The translations under genes were made by a program, and so were the position numbers. The notes below the pieces were generated by a model. That model was not told the origin of the DNA. It did no database searches and saw nothing but the letters and a program-made list of their open reading frames with translations. From NCBI RefSeq assembly GCF_905171775.1, contig NC_053492.1:63139355-63203354 (forward strand): a DNA stretch of 64,000 nt, written 5' to 3'. Source of the stretch: Rana temporaria (lineage: Eukaryota > Chordata > Amphibia > Anura > Ranidae). Each line of letters begins with the position of its first letter. The first letter of the stretch is position 1. This document shows, in pieces, positions 22,228 to 34,220 of the stretch.

Positions 22228-23530
22228 TTTTTTTTTTGTGTCAGGGCCCCCTTTTAAAATCCACCCCAGAGCCTCATTAAAAATAAAGGTTTAGTATCGG
22301 TTTTGGGGGGAACCCCATATTGTTTTGCATAGGTCCCCTCATGGATTGACAAGAGTATCTAGGGTACGGGTCTGATATTTTGGGGGGAGACCACGCATCA
22401 TATTTTTTTTAGACTGGGGTGCCTTGAGATTTTACATACTGCTGTGACTGGCAGATTACATGTGAACCATTAGACCTGGAGTGAAGAAATGGGCAAGGGG
22501 AAATGCTTTGTGAAGGATGGATCAGTTACGCTGCCACGGGGCTGCTTTGATCTGGAGCTTAGAGGGTTGGGAAGCAGTAAGAACAGAACAGTCTGCCTGA
22601 TAGGCAGTAATGAGCTCTCCCAAAAGGGAGACAAGGATAAGAGATGTGGCAGACTGTGATGGAAACCCCAGAGGTAAGGATGCAGATCTAGAAATATAAA
22701 GTCGGCTTTTATATCATTAACTGCTGATATTTAAAACCTAAAGTGAACCATTTAAAGAGAAACTGACACTTTTCCTATACCAACAAATTATAAGCTTTCG
22801 GGAAATCTGTTTTGACATTGCCAACACCTTGTCAACACCAGAGTGTTCATTTATTTTCGGGGTGATGACCTGTGGTTGTAAGTATGGCATCTACGTGTGT
22901 AAATATCTACAGGTGCTATTTTATAAGCTTTGCCATTTTTAACTTTTACTGCTTTTTAAAGTACAGCTGTTGTCTTCTACTAAAAACCCTGTTCCCAAAC
23001 CCCCTGCTATCCATAATAGCCAAGGTCATTTCTAAGATCAGTTTTACATTGCCTGGCTCTACGCAGCACTAGGTACACATCAGTTTTTTCTTCTGGCGCC
23101 TGTGCTGTAGTGTTCAGGCGTGACTACAAGTTCTATGAAGATGAATGGGTCACTCAAGTACATATAAAGGGTAACACAGAGAATACACAAGCGTGGGACT
23201 GAAAACAGGCATGTGAATATCAGCAGGGAACTGAATGGCACAAGAGGAAAATCTTGATCACTTGGAGAGATCACTCAACCACCAGATCATAGTCTCCTGA
23301 GACCTTCCTCCTGGTCTATTGCTGCATGAAAAGACTATGCATTTTGGCAATCCTAGAATGCCAAAACGATGAAAATAAGAACATCTGTGTGCAACTGGGA
23401 AAACCAGAGATAAGGAATACTTTTTAAAGCATGCAAATAGTAGCAGGTCGAAGTTTGTTGCTTAGTAAAAGCGTGGGTCTATAAGGCCTACTTTATTATA
23501 TGAGAAAAACAGCGTGAATGCCCTACACCA
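22228..23530. other. Unannotated DNA with part of a GGGGGGAACCCCA-type repeat at the left
   Basis: 22228-22440 continues the GGTATGGATTT-type repeat also seen at 27590-28560 (GGGGGGAACCCCATA). The remainder has no recognised feature. Confidence 0.4.
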
Positions 23531-23534
23531 GATA

Positions 23535-24690
23535 TCCTCTTGGTTTCTTCAGAGGTTGCTAGGGGTTCATTGAGCTTGCGGCGATTGGCCTTCTGTTTGA
23601 GGCCCCGTACACACGTCCGAGGAACTTGACGTGCCAAACACATCGAGTTCCTCGTCGAGTTCAGTGTGGAAGCCGCCGAGATCTCGGCGGGCTGACTTTC
23701 CTCATTGAACAACGAGGAAATAGAGAACATGTTCTCTTTTCGGCCCGACGAGTTCCTCGTCGGCTTCCTCGCTGAAAAGTGTACACACGACCGAGTATCT
23801 CGGCAGAATCCAGCTCCGACCGAGTTTCTGGCTGAATTCTGCCGAGAAACTCGGTCGTGTGTACGGGGCCTCATAGTGCCTCCATAGTCCCAATGACACA
23901 GAAAGCAATAAAAGCATCATATAGTCCTAATCAGAACGCTCCACTTGAATTGTCTTCTGACCAAACAGACAGTGCTTAAATGAGTCAGATTCTATGGAAT
24001 CCTAGGGTTTCGCCAAAGATTTATAAGGGTTCCTTGACCTCGGGCTGACTGACCTTCCATTTGATGGTACTTGCATAGTTCCATATCACACAGAAAGCAA
24101 TAAAAGCATTATACAGTCCTAATCAGAATCCTAATCCATGCTTAAATAAGTCAGTATAGGTCAACCATTCTTAACCAGGGTTCTATGGAACCCTACCATT
24201 CCTCAAAAGGCTGATAGGGGTTCCTTGACCTTGGGCTGACTGACCTTCCATTTGATGGTACTTGCATAGTTCCATATCACACAGAAAGCAATAAAAGCAT
24301 CATACAATCCTAATGAAAATCCTAATCAGTGCTTAAAGGAGTCAGTCTAGGCCAGGCCAGCTATTATCAACCAGGGTTCTATGGAACCCTACCATTCCTC
24401 AAAAAGTTGATAGGGGTTCCTTGACCTTGGGCTGACTGACTTTCAATTTAATGGTGCCTGCATAGTTCCATATCACACAGAAAGCAATAAAAGCATTATG
24501 CAATCCTAATGAAAATCTTAATCAGTGCTTAAAGGAGTCAGTCTAGGCCAGGCCAGCCATTATCAACCAGGGTTCTGTGAAACCCTAGGTTTACTCCAGA
24601 GATTGATAATAGTTCCTTGAGCTGGGGCTATTTACCTCCTATTTAAAGGTGCCTGCATAGTTCACGAACCTACGCCACTTGGCTTTCTGT
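23535..24690. repeat. Tandem array of about 190-bp units
   Basis: Five to six imperfect copies carry the same blocks in order: GGTTCTATGGAACCCTA, GGGGTTCCTTGACCTTGGGC, TTCCATTTGATGGTACTTGC and CACACAGAAAGCAATAAAAG. Copies start near 23535, 24000, 24180, 24370 and 24575. The first copy is interrupted by a MITE. No coding potential was seen. Confidence 0.85.
23601..23870. mobile_element. GGCCCCGTACACACG MITE, PIF/Harbinger-like
   Basis: Terminal inverted repeats GGCCCCGTACACACG and CGTGTGTACGGGGCC bound 270 bp of near-palindromic sequence built on GAGGAACTCG/CGAGTTCCTC blocks. Uninterrupted units of the host array read TTTGATGGTGCC. Here TTTGA and T(C)A-TAGTGCC flank the insert, consistent with a 3-bp duplication, TGA, in which one copy is now TCA. 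Confidence 0.85.
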
Positions 24691-24692
24691 TA

Positions 24693-24817
24693 TGCCACGT
24701 ACACACGGTCGGAATTTCAGATGGAAAAAGTTAGATAGAGAGCAGGTTCTCTACTTTTCCGTCAGAAATTCCGACTGAGTTTTGCCCGGTCGAAAGTCCG
24801 ACCATGTGTACGCCGCA
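24693..24817. mobile_element. Short CACGTACACACGGTCGG MITE
   Basis: The 125-bp element has inverted ends, TGCCACGTACACACGGTCGG on the left and CCGACCATGTGTACGCCGCA on the right, flanked by TA dinucleotides. It belongs to the same GTACACACG superfamily as the other small MITEs in the window. Confidence 0.75.
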
Positions 24818-24819
24818 TA

Positions 24820-27585
24820 AGGGTAAGATTCTGACCACTGTAATAAGGGCATTCTTCCGTGACCACTAATGTAAGGTGCATTTTTCCAATGGATTTATTT
24901 CAGTAGGGTTTTGCTGAGACATGAAATTGTTTTAAGGGTTCTTTAACTTGGATGGTGAGGCTATGTATCATTTGCTAATTGACTTATTATATAACTTGAT
25001 TTTTGGAAAGGTAATGGACTCACAATCGAAAATGTACATTTTCGGAGATTGCTTCTTTAACTGCTTTCTAACACACCAGACATGGGAAAATATTACACAC
25101 GCTGCAGTTAATGGATTTCAGCTGCGTGATACACATCACTGCCTTCCAATTTCCATTGCAAATGAACACGCACTAGTACAGCGCATCAATTAGCAGAATG
25201 TGGAACCTACACCAGCCTTAAACACCTCGTGACAGCGCGATAGAAACCCAGAGTGTCCCCAGGCAGCAATTACTGAGCCTGTCTTTACTGGCCGTCTCCC
25301 GGTTCTTCCAGAGCCTTTATAGCCAGGAGGGATGAAAACATATCTTTACAACTGTCACATTGTATACACTAATTCAACCTCAGAATTGGCGAGAAAAAAG
25401 AGGAAAATGAATGTGACATTTCAACTGATTTCCAGGCAATGTATTTGCTACACAGTTAGATTTAAAGGATAACTCAGTTCAGGATACAAGTCACTAGTAG
25501 ACTGACATACAGTAAGGTCAATGTATTTGTGCTTACTGCTTTTGCAGAAGCCGTGTACCATCAAGTTTTGCCTTCAGTTTACATGCAACATGATGTTGCG
25601 CAACTGCAGAGATGCATAGACTATACTGTACATAGGCTGCATTGCTTAACTATCATCTTGAAAATGCTATTTTCCCTGGCTGGTATGCAAATACAAAGGC
25701 ATCAATACTTTCACTGAAGTCACTGAGCCAGAGCAAATATACAGATTGGGAGTTCTTGAATTCATTACCTGAATGCTTGTTCCAGGTTAGTGGCTTAAAG
25801 CGCCCTAAATGCTTCCCCGCCTCCCCCCCCCCCCTCCCTCCCTTACAATAAAATTTTTTGTAAGTTTTAATAACTCAATAACACTTCAGTGTTTTTTTCT
25901 CTCCACCTCCTGTGCGTGCTCGGGTCCTGAGAGAGCCTCTTGCATGCGCAGAGATGTAGTCCCAGACCTTTCCAATCTTTGAGCATGTTTGGAAAATCAC
26001 CTGCATGTGCGCATATGTTTCGCCAGGCTCTGCCTGGATCCAAAAGGCCATGCAAAGCCTATCAGCTAATATGCACACGTGCCATATGGCAGCACCGGAG
26101 AAGCAGACTGAAGTTCTGCTTTAAAATTACAGCTGCAAGGGTCAGCTTGCAGCTAGCACTTTCAGAAGGAGTTCAGCTATTGAAGCAATCAAACTTGTCA
26201 CAGCCAAGGATATTTTTCACATACATAGCACACAATGTAAAGATACTCTAACCTCTGGTCCAGTGGTCGCCAGGGGTTCTGCCGCAAATCAACCGCGTGG
26301 CAGATGTGTGCAATGCTATAAAGAACAAAGAGTGACCCCATTGGACCCAAACAAAATATGTCATAGACATGCCTCCATGGTTGCAGCCTTGGCCAATCCC
26401 CTCTTCAGGTACAAAGAACTGATCAAAAGAAAAGGTCAGGTATTTGTACACAGCCCAGTGTGGCTAGCATTGCATACATGTAGAAAGACAAATAAATGAG
26501 GCATGTTGGGAACACCATTCCCATTGGGAACACCATGTTACCATAAGATTATCAGTTTAAATTCATAACTCGAATCAATTAAGTGCGATTGCTAAGTACA
26601 ATACACAATATGATTTCAGAGCCACCGTCCCCATCCATCTTGGGCGACTGCTGGGTTAATTATATATATGGGCTATACCGTAGGTAACGTATATGTCCTC
26701 AGTTCCCTCTTGTAGAGTATATGTTACAAGAAGAACCAATGGAAATTCGATACTTGTACATTCAAACATAACTACAGTTGAAACACACAAAGGGATTATG
26801 ATAAGCAGACAGCCCCTCCTTACACATCCCCTGCTGGGATTTGTCTACACACCTTTTGTCTATGTGCCATGACCTATCATAATTAAACACAATAAGAAGA
26901 GGGGGGATGGGGGACAATCGATGCAACATATATGGAGACATTACATTATCCCAACGCCATTTGTCCCCAAGTCTCTTGTTCTCTGCTGGAGCATAGTCTT
27001 TGGGTAGGAGGCCAGCCCACAGCCCCCTCCAAAACACACAGGCACAGTGGGTTCTGTCACAAGAGGCATGTTCCTGATGTGAATGGCATTACTTGCTTTA
27101 AATGAATGCTAAGAAGGTGTATTTAGACACTGTTCATGAGGCTTATGGTACTGTGCTGAATAATATAAACCTGTCACTAACCCGTGAAATTTAGGCTACA
27201 CGTATTATGACAAATTGTATAAAAGATGACACCCATCTCGAAAAAAACGCACATCAAAATGATATAGAAACACTGGTTGCTGTAAATATATGCAAATCTT
27301 GACTTTTCCTGTGGTGTGTTGGTCTCACTGACCTCCCTAAAGACTGTTTTAATCGAATTATCATATTAAATGACTAATAGGAACATAGGAGGGATGTGGC
27401 TGTGACAAACATGAATTTTTACCGGAAATGTCAAGATGCATTTGTCCTCAGCTGGCCATAGTTCTGGATCTACTAAGTGTTTGTACATGCATTTTCCACT
27501 AATGGTAACATATGCAACTTCTTGATATTAACAATATATTTTTATTGTTGTTAATTTTATATAATAAATAAAGCTCACCTGTACC
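24820..27585. other. Unannotated intronic-type DNA
   Basis: No open frame with recognisable homology, no splice-flanked exon and no repeat boundary were identified. A C-run lies at 25818-25845. Confidence 0.35.
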
Positions 27586-27589
27586 TATG

Positions 27590-28560
27590 TGATATGACAA
27601 GAGTCCTGCTCAACCTGTATTAAAGTGGTCTTGTATGGATTGTAAGGGGGAACCCACACACCAACTTTTGTCCCACTCAAAATCCATACCAGCCCCTTAT
27701 CCAGGCATGCAGCCTGGCAGGACAGGAAAGGAGGAATGAGTAAGCGCACCCCTTCTAAACCATACCAGGCCACATGCTCTCAAAATGGGGAAGGGGGGTT
27801 GCTTTGTTGATGGGGACAAGGTCCTCTTCCCCACAACCCTGCAGTGGTTGTGAGGGTATGCAGACAGGGGGCTTATCGGAATCTGGAAGCCCTCTTTAAC
27901 AAGGGGGCCCCCAGATCCTGCCCTCCCCATGAGTATGGGGTACATTGTACCTCAACGGTCAGTGGCATCACATGGGGCAGTGCCACCAGTTGATATTGCC
28001 AGGTGGCTACACCCCTTACCTATTTAGAAACTGTCAGACGGCGGAGCAGGCAATCTTCGGGGAGCCTTCGTTGCAGACAGATTTTTTTTTTTGTAGAATG
28101 ATATACACTGGGAAAGGAATTGTCAAAAACCGTGTGTTTTCTTTGTTACACTTTTTTTGGTGAATGAGTAGGGGTACAAAATACCCCATAATCATTCACA
28201 TAGGAGGGGGGCAGGAAATGGGGGCCCCCTTGTTAAAGGGGGCTTCCAAATTCAGATAGGCCCCCTGCCCGCATAACCCCACAACAACAACAGCCCAGGG
28301 TTGTGGGGAAGAGGCCCTTGTCCCCATCAACATGGGGACAAGGTGCTTTAGGGGAGGGGGGCAGAGCACCAAGGCACCACCCCATGTTGAGGGCATGTGG
28401 TCTGGTATGGTTCAAGAGGGGGTGCTTGCTTGTCCCCCCTCTTACCTGGCCTGCCAGGTTGCATGCGTGGATAAGGGTCTGGTATGGATTTTGGTGGGGT
28501 ATCCTACACCAATAAAAAAAATAATTGATGTGGGGTTTCTCCTTAACATCCATACCAGAC
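27590..28560. mobile_element. Large fold-back element with about 350-bp arms
   Basis: The left arm (27620-27950) contains CAAAATCCATACCAG, CCAGGCATGCAGCCTGGCAGG, TGATGGGGACAAGG and TAACAAGGGGGCCCCC. The right arm (28195-28500) contains the reverse complements in reverse order: GGGGGCCCCCTTGTTA, CCTTGTCCCCATCA, CCTGCCAGGTTGCATGCGTGG and CTGGTATGGATTTTGG. The spacer is about 240 bp. Open frames on both strands are Pro/Gly-rich reflections of the same sequence. A truncated relative ends unit A and unit B of the 5-kb duplication. Confidence 0.75.
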
Positions 28561-28689
28561 CTAAGGGTGCTGATCAGCGGGTACGGCAAACTCGATGTAC
28601 ACCAACAAAAGGCTTGGTATAAATTGGGGGGAACCCCACTTTTTTACACATGTTTGTATTACCGGAACAATGAACAATGCAAACACTCA

Positions 28690-29096
28690 AGCCCTGTACA
28701 CACGATTGGTTTGTCTGATGAAAACGGACCGTTTTCATCGGACAAACCGATCGTGTGTGGGCCCCATCGGTTTGTTTTCCATCGGTGAAAAAAAAAATAG
28801 AACATGTTTTAAAATGTTCCTATGGATAAAACGATAGAAAAAAAACGACCGTCTGTGTGGAAGTTCATCCGTCAAAAATCCATGCATGCTCAGAATCAAG
28901 TTGACGCATGTTCGGAAGCATTTAACTTAATTTTTCTCAGCACGTCGTAGTGTTTTACGTCACTGCATTGGACACGGTTGGATTTTTGACTGATGGTGTG
29001 TAGGCAAGACTGATGAAAGTCAGCTTCATCGGATATCCGACGAAAAAAATCCATCGGATTAGATTCCATCAGATATCCGATTGTGTGTACAGGGCT
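28690..29096. mobile_element. AGCCCTGTACACACG MITE, PIF/Harbinger-like
   Basis: The 407-bp element has terminal repeats AGCCCTGTACACACGAT and ATTGTGTGTACAGGGCT and a perfect 3-bp target duplication, TCA, at 687-689 and 097-099 of the 28 and 29 kb blocks. The interior has nested palindromes (AAAACGGACCGTTTT, and TCCGA/TCGGA blocks). Confidence 0.88.
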
Positions 29097-29099
29097 TCA

Positions 29100-29715
29100 C
29101 AGATATCTGTGGTTAGCATAGTCAGATCTAAACAGGAAATCTTGCAGCATAGAGGACACTGGCAGGATCTCCAGGTATCTGAAGTCACATTAAGGAATAA
29201 TTCAAAACAGCAGTATTTTGTGTAGTATGTTAAGAGAAATGCACAGTGGCAATTTTATTTTGTTGGTTTAACATGCACTTTACCCAATCAATCATGAGGA
29301 AGTATTTGGACATGTCAATAGCCACAAAACCTGACAGAATGAGCTTAGAAGGTCTGCAAACTGACCACAATTCAGCTGATCATAGCATTGCTGGAAACAG
29401 CCTACTGCCTACTGCATCTCAATGCCAAGACTCAAAGAATAAGAGAGAACTTTGTCATTTTCTTTAACTAATTTGACACCTAGGTGCATACCGCAGTATT
29501 CTGACATTAAGAACCAAATCATTTTGCTTGTTTTGTTTTTAATGTCACAGACATCCTTAGGGCATTTTCTTAGCATATTATGTTGGCATTGCTGATAAAA
29601 TAAGGTGTATTACTATTGGATAGTCAACAGTATGTTCAAGCTGTTAATATATACACACAGTACTTTTTAGTATTTGATGCATATTATCTATAGTTTTTTT
29701 AATGTCTTGACTTGG
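29100..29715. other. Unannotated DNA
   Basis: A/T-rich, nothing recognised. Confidence 0.35.
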
Positions 29716-29717
29716 TA

Positions 29718-30296
29718 TTTACATGGTTACATAGCTAATCTGAGTAAAAAAAAAAGACCATCCAGTTCAACCAATAAAGAAAAAAAATACCCACAGTTGA
29801 TCCAGAGGAACAGAGGATTTAGTATTTTTGTGTTTTTTTATCATGCAATAAGTTCCAGTGGTGGCTGGTGAAGTTTTAGAATGGGGGGGGGGGGGGCGCC
29901 AGACCCCGCCTTTTCTTTTTGACCCTTACCACTTCTCATAAGCCCCACCCCTGATATAATCCACCCACTCCATTCCCTGTATTCCACTTGCTTCCACCCA
30001 TAGTGTCAGGAGTATACAGCTCAGTGTGGCCTGGATTCTTTCCTAAATGTACATAATTTAACTGGATACTAACCTTTATAAGTAAAGTTGATCCGGGGAA
30101 AATCTGATTGCCTCTTGGGGATCAGGAAACAATTTTTTCCCCTGCTGTAGCAAATTAGAGCATGCTTTCCTTGGGATTTTCGCCTTCCTCTGGATCAACT
30201 GTGGGTGAAGGATTGTGTATATGGGATTGTATTTTTTTTTTGGCTGAACTAGATGGCCTTGTGCCTTTTTTCAACCTGACTATGTAACTATGTAGC
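29718..30296. mobile_element. Inverted pair of ACATAGTTA...GTTCAACC interspersed repeats
   Basis: A copy at 29722-29820 (GGTTACATAGC, AAGACCATCCAGTTCAACC, ACAGTTGATCCAGAGGAAC) is matched in inverse orientation at 30187-30296 (CCTCTGGATCAACTGTGGG, GGCTGAACTAGATGGCC, CAACCTGACTATGTAACTA). This tail (complement of TAGTTACATAGTCAGGTTG) is a common amphibian SINE/LINE-like repeat; the family assignment is from memory. A G-run lies at 29883-29896. Confidence 0.6.
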
Positions 30297-30915
30297 ATTA
30301 AAGGACATAGTATATAGCCCCAGAATCACAGGACAGAGTATAAAGCTCAGCATCACAGGACTGAGTATGCAGCCCCAGAGTCACAGGACAGAGTATACAG
30401 CTCAGCATCACAAGACAGAGTATATAGCTCAGCCTCACAGATAGGGTATATAGGTCAGCAATACAGATAGGATATATAGCCAAGCATTACAGATAGGGTA
30501 TATAGGTCAGCATTACAGATAGGGTATATTTAGTTTAGCATTACAGATAGGATATATAACCAAGCATTACAGATAGGGTATATAGGTCAGCATTACAGAT
30601 TGGGTATATAGCTCAGCATTACAGATAGGGTATAAAGCCCAGCATTACAGATAGGGCATATAGCCCAGCCTTACAGAGAGGGTATATAGCCCATAATTAC
30701 AGATAGGGTATATAGCTCAGCATTACAGATAGGATATATAGCCAAGCATTACAGATAGGGTATATAGATCAGCATTACAGATAGGGTATATAGCCCAGCA
30801 TTACAGATAAGGTATATAGCCCAGCATTACAGATAGGGTATTTAGCTCAGCATTACAGATATTGTATAGAGCTCAGCATTACAGATAGGGTATATAGCTC
30901 AGCATTACAGATAAG
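30297..30915. repeat. 26-bp minisatellite, about 24 copies
   Basis: The unit is GCATTACAGATAGGGTATATAGCTCA with A/G and insertion variants. The first five or so copies are a 27-bp CATCACAGGACAGAGTATACAGCTCAG-like variant. The array begins exactly where the preceding inverted repeat ends (TATGTAACTATGTAGCATTA), suggesting the array seeded at that repeat's tail. Confidence 0.9.
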
Positions 30916-32010
30916 GTCAGGGGCGGCCATGGGGCTTTTGGCACTGATGCACCCCCCCTGCACCGGAGGCAGCAATGGGGCTTGCGGCACTGTCAGCCAG
31001 CACCCCCTCCAGCTCCAGCATGTCTCCTCTTCCAAAGCGCTAGGCATCCAATAGGATCAACCTGCCTCCTGATTGGCGGGGAGGAACTGTATTGTGAAAA
31101 TAGCGAAAATTAATTTGCTATGGTGACACAATTGACAATTTTGAAGCCTATTAGGGCCTCTGGGCGATGTGCATTGTATTATATTCAATGGAGCAAAGGG
31201 GAGACATGCAATGTCTTTTTGATCCTGGATGTCTCATTAAACAGAACCTGTCACCAAAAAATCATCACTTTTTGTTCCCTATGTGATGGAAAAAACAGTT
31301 AAGTAAAAAAATAATAATTTTTAATTGTAAAAAATGGAAGTTACAGCCAAGCACATAAAATCACACCCCCACACAAAAACTGAGGCCCCCAGGCCCAACC
31401 AATACATATATACAAATGTAAATGCATGGGGCAGGCTGCCTATGCCTGAACAGGTTGATTGCTATACACATGTTACATATTACCGCACACGCCAGAATGA
31501 GAGCAATAATTCTAGTGCTAAACCTCCTTGGTAACGCTAAACTGATGACTTAAAGGGAGCTTTTAAAGCGTCACCTATGGAAAATATAGGGTACTGACAT
31601 GTTTAAGGTTTGAGATGTTGGGTATCTAATTACCCCAAAAAAATTGTGGCCCATTAAATTAATTCTTAAAATTTAATTAAAACTCTTAAAATTGACTCTC
31701 AAAGTGTTTTTTTTATTGAAATCTTGGGTTTCCATAAACCTTTGCGGTAATATCATGGGACAAAAAAATTGGAACTATCACTATTTTATTCTCTAGTGTG
31801 TCTACTTTCAGAAAATATATATATATATATTTTAAATGCAATGCAAAAACGGTTCTGGCTGTGTAAGGGTTAAAGGATAAATTCACCTTTGGGAACATAT
31901 TACATGTTCCACCTGTAAGATTTGTTTGCTAAAAAAAACTGTCTCCCAACTTATTAAGCTGGCTCCTAAATTCACAGCAAATTTGTCAAGTCTTGCTTTA
32001 GAACATACTG
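30916..32010. other. Unannotated DNA
   Basis: 30916-31080 starts CAGGGGCGGCCATGG and is GC-rich, possibly a hAT-like end without a partner. The rest is A/T-rich and unrecognised, with a (AT)n tract at 31818-31830. Confidence 0.35.
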
Positions 32011-32012
32011 GG

Positions 32013-32116
32013 CCAGATTCACGAATATCTGCGGCGGCGTAATGTATCCCCTTTACGTTACACCGCCGCAAGTTTTCAGCGCAAGTGCCTGATTCACCAA
32101 GCACTTGCGTATAAAC
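32013..32116. mobile_element. Terminal fragment of the GGGCCAGATTCAC MITE family
   Basis: It starts GGGCCAGATTCACGAATATC and includes a GTTACACCGCCGC block as in the family members at 43663 and 50007. It stops after about 100 bp, so it is truncated. Confidence 0.7.
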
Positions 32117-32703
32117 TTACTTATGCATATCTATTGTCAAAATGTAAAATCATATATTTATTTCATTGCATTCTAATTATTTTAGCCTACTCCTATTAAT
32201 CTAAACAATCCTGAATTTTGCAAACTTTGAAGGTCCTAACTTTACTTCCTTGAATTCTGTGACACATATTCACTATGCCCTGTGAGTAGGCTCTGCTGTG
32301 TCACACATTTTACAGAGCCTGCCTTCTGAACTACAGAGGTGCTGAGAGAAGGAGTTTCAGGAGGCAGAGTCAGTAAAGGAATCCCTGCAGGCAGCAATGT
32401 ATCATGTTATATGTATTTCTTAGAAATAAAAATAAAAAAGAGGATAAGCTGCAAAGCATGCAGAAAATCCAGGAAATGTGGAAAGAGATGGTCAGTAGAC
32501 ATGCATAATTCACAACATGAAAGGACATTTTCCAAGTAAGCTTATAATGGATTTTCAAAAATAACAATTGTTTCTATTGCTATTACATTGCTGATGGTAT
32601 AAAATGAAAGTGCATGTGATTATCATAACAAATACAAAATAATTCCGCGCTGGAAGCGGCTACAAAAACCAATTGACAAGAGGAAGATAACAAACAAAAC
32701 ATA

Positions 32704-33150
32704 TCAATTGTAGCGCTAAATAAAACACCAAGTGATGTGAAAACACTATGTGCACTAAATTAAAAATATTAAAAACATATATCAATGAAAATGTAAAAAA
32801 GCTGAAGATTTGGTCTTACAGCGTTTATATCAAGCTTTGTTGACGCTTTTAAACGTACGTTCCTCAGGGTTCAACATTTCCGGTAAGCCTCTTTCTATTT
32901 GGTGCCGGCCTTTTCACAATGTGTGTCACGTTCACATCAGCACTTTTGCTTCCATTGAACTGTCCATCATTTTACATTGGAGATTTTTTATTATATATTT
33001 TTTCTTCATATATTCATTGACTGCTTATCATTTCACATTGGAGATTTTTTATTTTTTCATATTTTCATTGATATATGTTTAATATAATTTTTCATTTAGT
33101 GCACATAGTGTTTTCACATCACTTGGTGTATTATTTAGCACTACAATTTA
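32704..33150. repeat. Fold-back with about 90-bp arms and 260-bp loop
   Basis: The left arm (CAATTGTAGCGCTAAATAAA, CACCAAGTGATGTGAAAACA, TATATCAATGAAAATG) is matched inversely by the right arm (CATTTTCATTGATATATG, TGTTTTCACATCACTTGGTG, TTTAGCACTACAATT). The loop contains a direct ATTGGAGATTTTTTAT repeat. Its origin is unknown. Confidence 0.8.
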
Positions 33151-33174
33151 TATTGTACGTACAGTTTTCTCTTA

Positions 33175-33575
33175 TGCCCTGTACACACGTATGGCCATAC
33201 ATGGGTCAAATTTTTGAAATAATTTTCTTTCTAATTTTTCACCATTAGTGGGCCGCAGCAATGGCTGATTTTTGTGCGACCATCGAATTTAAGTGAGCGG
33301 GCATGTTGGAAATGTTTTGAAAAATGATGGGAGAAACGTGCGAGGAATATAATTAAAAAGAAATATGCATGAGCGCAAAAAAATAAAAAATCCTGGAAAG
33401 AGAAGATTACCATCCACGAAAATTCTTTTCTGTAGCAACATAAGGTGAAATCCAAGGCTTGGTTGGTTGAATTTCGAAATCGATGGTGGCATTATTGGAT
33501 CACAAAATGCACAAAATGTCTGATTTTCAAAAGAAAATGTGTTTAGAATTGGACCCATGTATGTGTCTGCTTGAA
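33175..33575. mobile_element. Degenerate GCCCTGTACACACG MITE
   Basis: The left end, GCCCTGTACACACGTATGG, is clear. Sub-terminal ACATGGGTCAAATTTTT is matched inversely near 33540-33575, but the outer right end is missing. Confidence 0.5.
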
Positions 33576-33916
33576 ATATAGTAGGATGAGAAGATGTTGC
33601 AAGGGGAGTGGCTGCTAATAAGGGGGTACATTTAATACTCCTGAACTGAGCCTGGGCCATTGGCTGAGAGCGCTGATTAGGAGTTGGTCGGCAGACCTTT
33701 CTCAGTCATGACCTGAAGGTGCCTGATATTCTGCCCCTGTTTAATGGGCTTAAGGGTGATGTCACTGCTCCCGGATTGTCAAGCTCCCCCTCCTCTCCCC
33801 TGCAGCTTGCACTAACTGACTTGGGGGAGCTGAAAATAGGTAAGTATACACATTTGTTAACACAGATTAGACAGTATAGTTGGCAGGAGGGGCATTTTTA
33901 AACATAGTTAGTGTTA

Positions 33917-34217
33917 AGCCTCGTACACACGCTCGGTTTTCTCGGCAAGAACCAGCAAGAAAACTGACTTTGACGCATGCGCGGTAGCTTCCACGGCATA
34001 GGTAGGGTGAAGCAAGATAGCGGCGAGTGCATTGAATGTGACGAGCGCATGCTCGTCGTACGCGATGACGTCACTGCGTTCGTGCCTTTCAAGAGAACTG
34101 CGGTTCTTTTGAAAGATCTGTGTGTACACTCGGGTGGCAAGAGATTCTTGCCAAGAATCTCGTCGGGAAAAACAAAGTTTTTTTCCTGACGAGATTCTTG
34201 CCCATGTGTACAAGGCC
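33917..34217. mobile_element. AGCCTCGTACACACG MITE, PIF/Harbinger-like
   Basis: Inverted ends are AGCCTCGTACACACGCTCGG and ATGTGTACAAGGCC. A perfect 3-bp target duplication, TTA, lies at 33914-33916 and 34218-34220. Internal inverted blocks are AAGAATCTCGTC/GACGAGATTCTTG. There is no transposase. Confidence 0.88.
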
Positions 34218-34220
34218 TTA

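Noticed and set aside
30297..30915. CRISPR-like appearance of regularly spaced repeats at the 26-bp array (also considered for the 29-bp array at 45770-46395)
   Set aside because: Repeats are contiguous without unique spacers, and the genome is a vertebrate. These are minisatellites.
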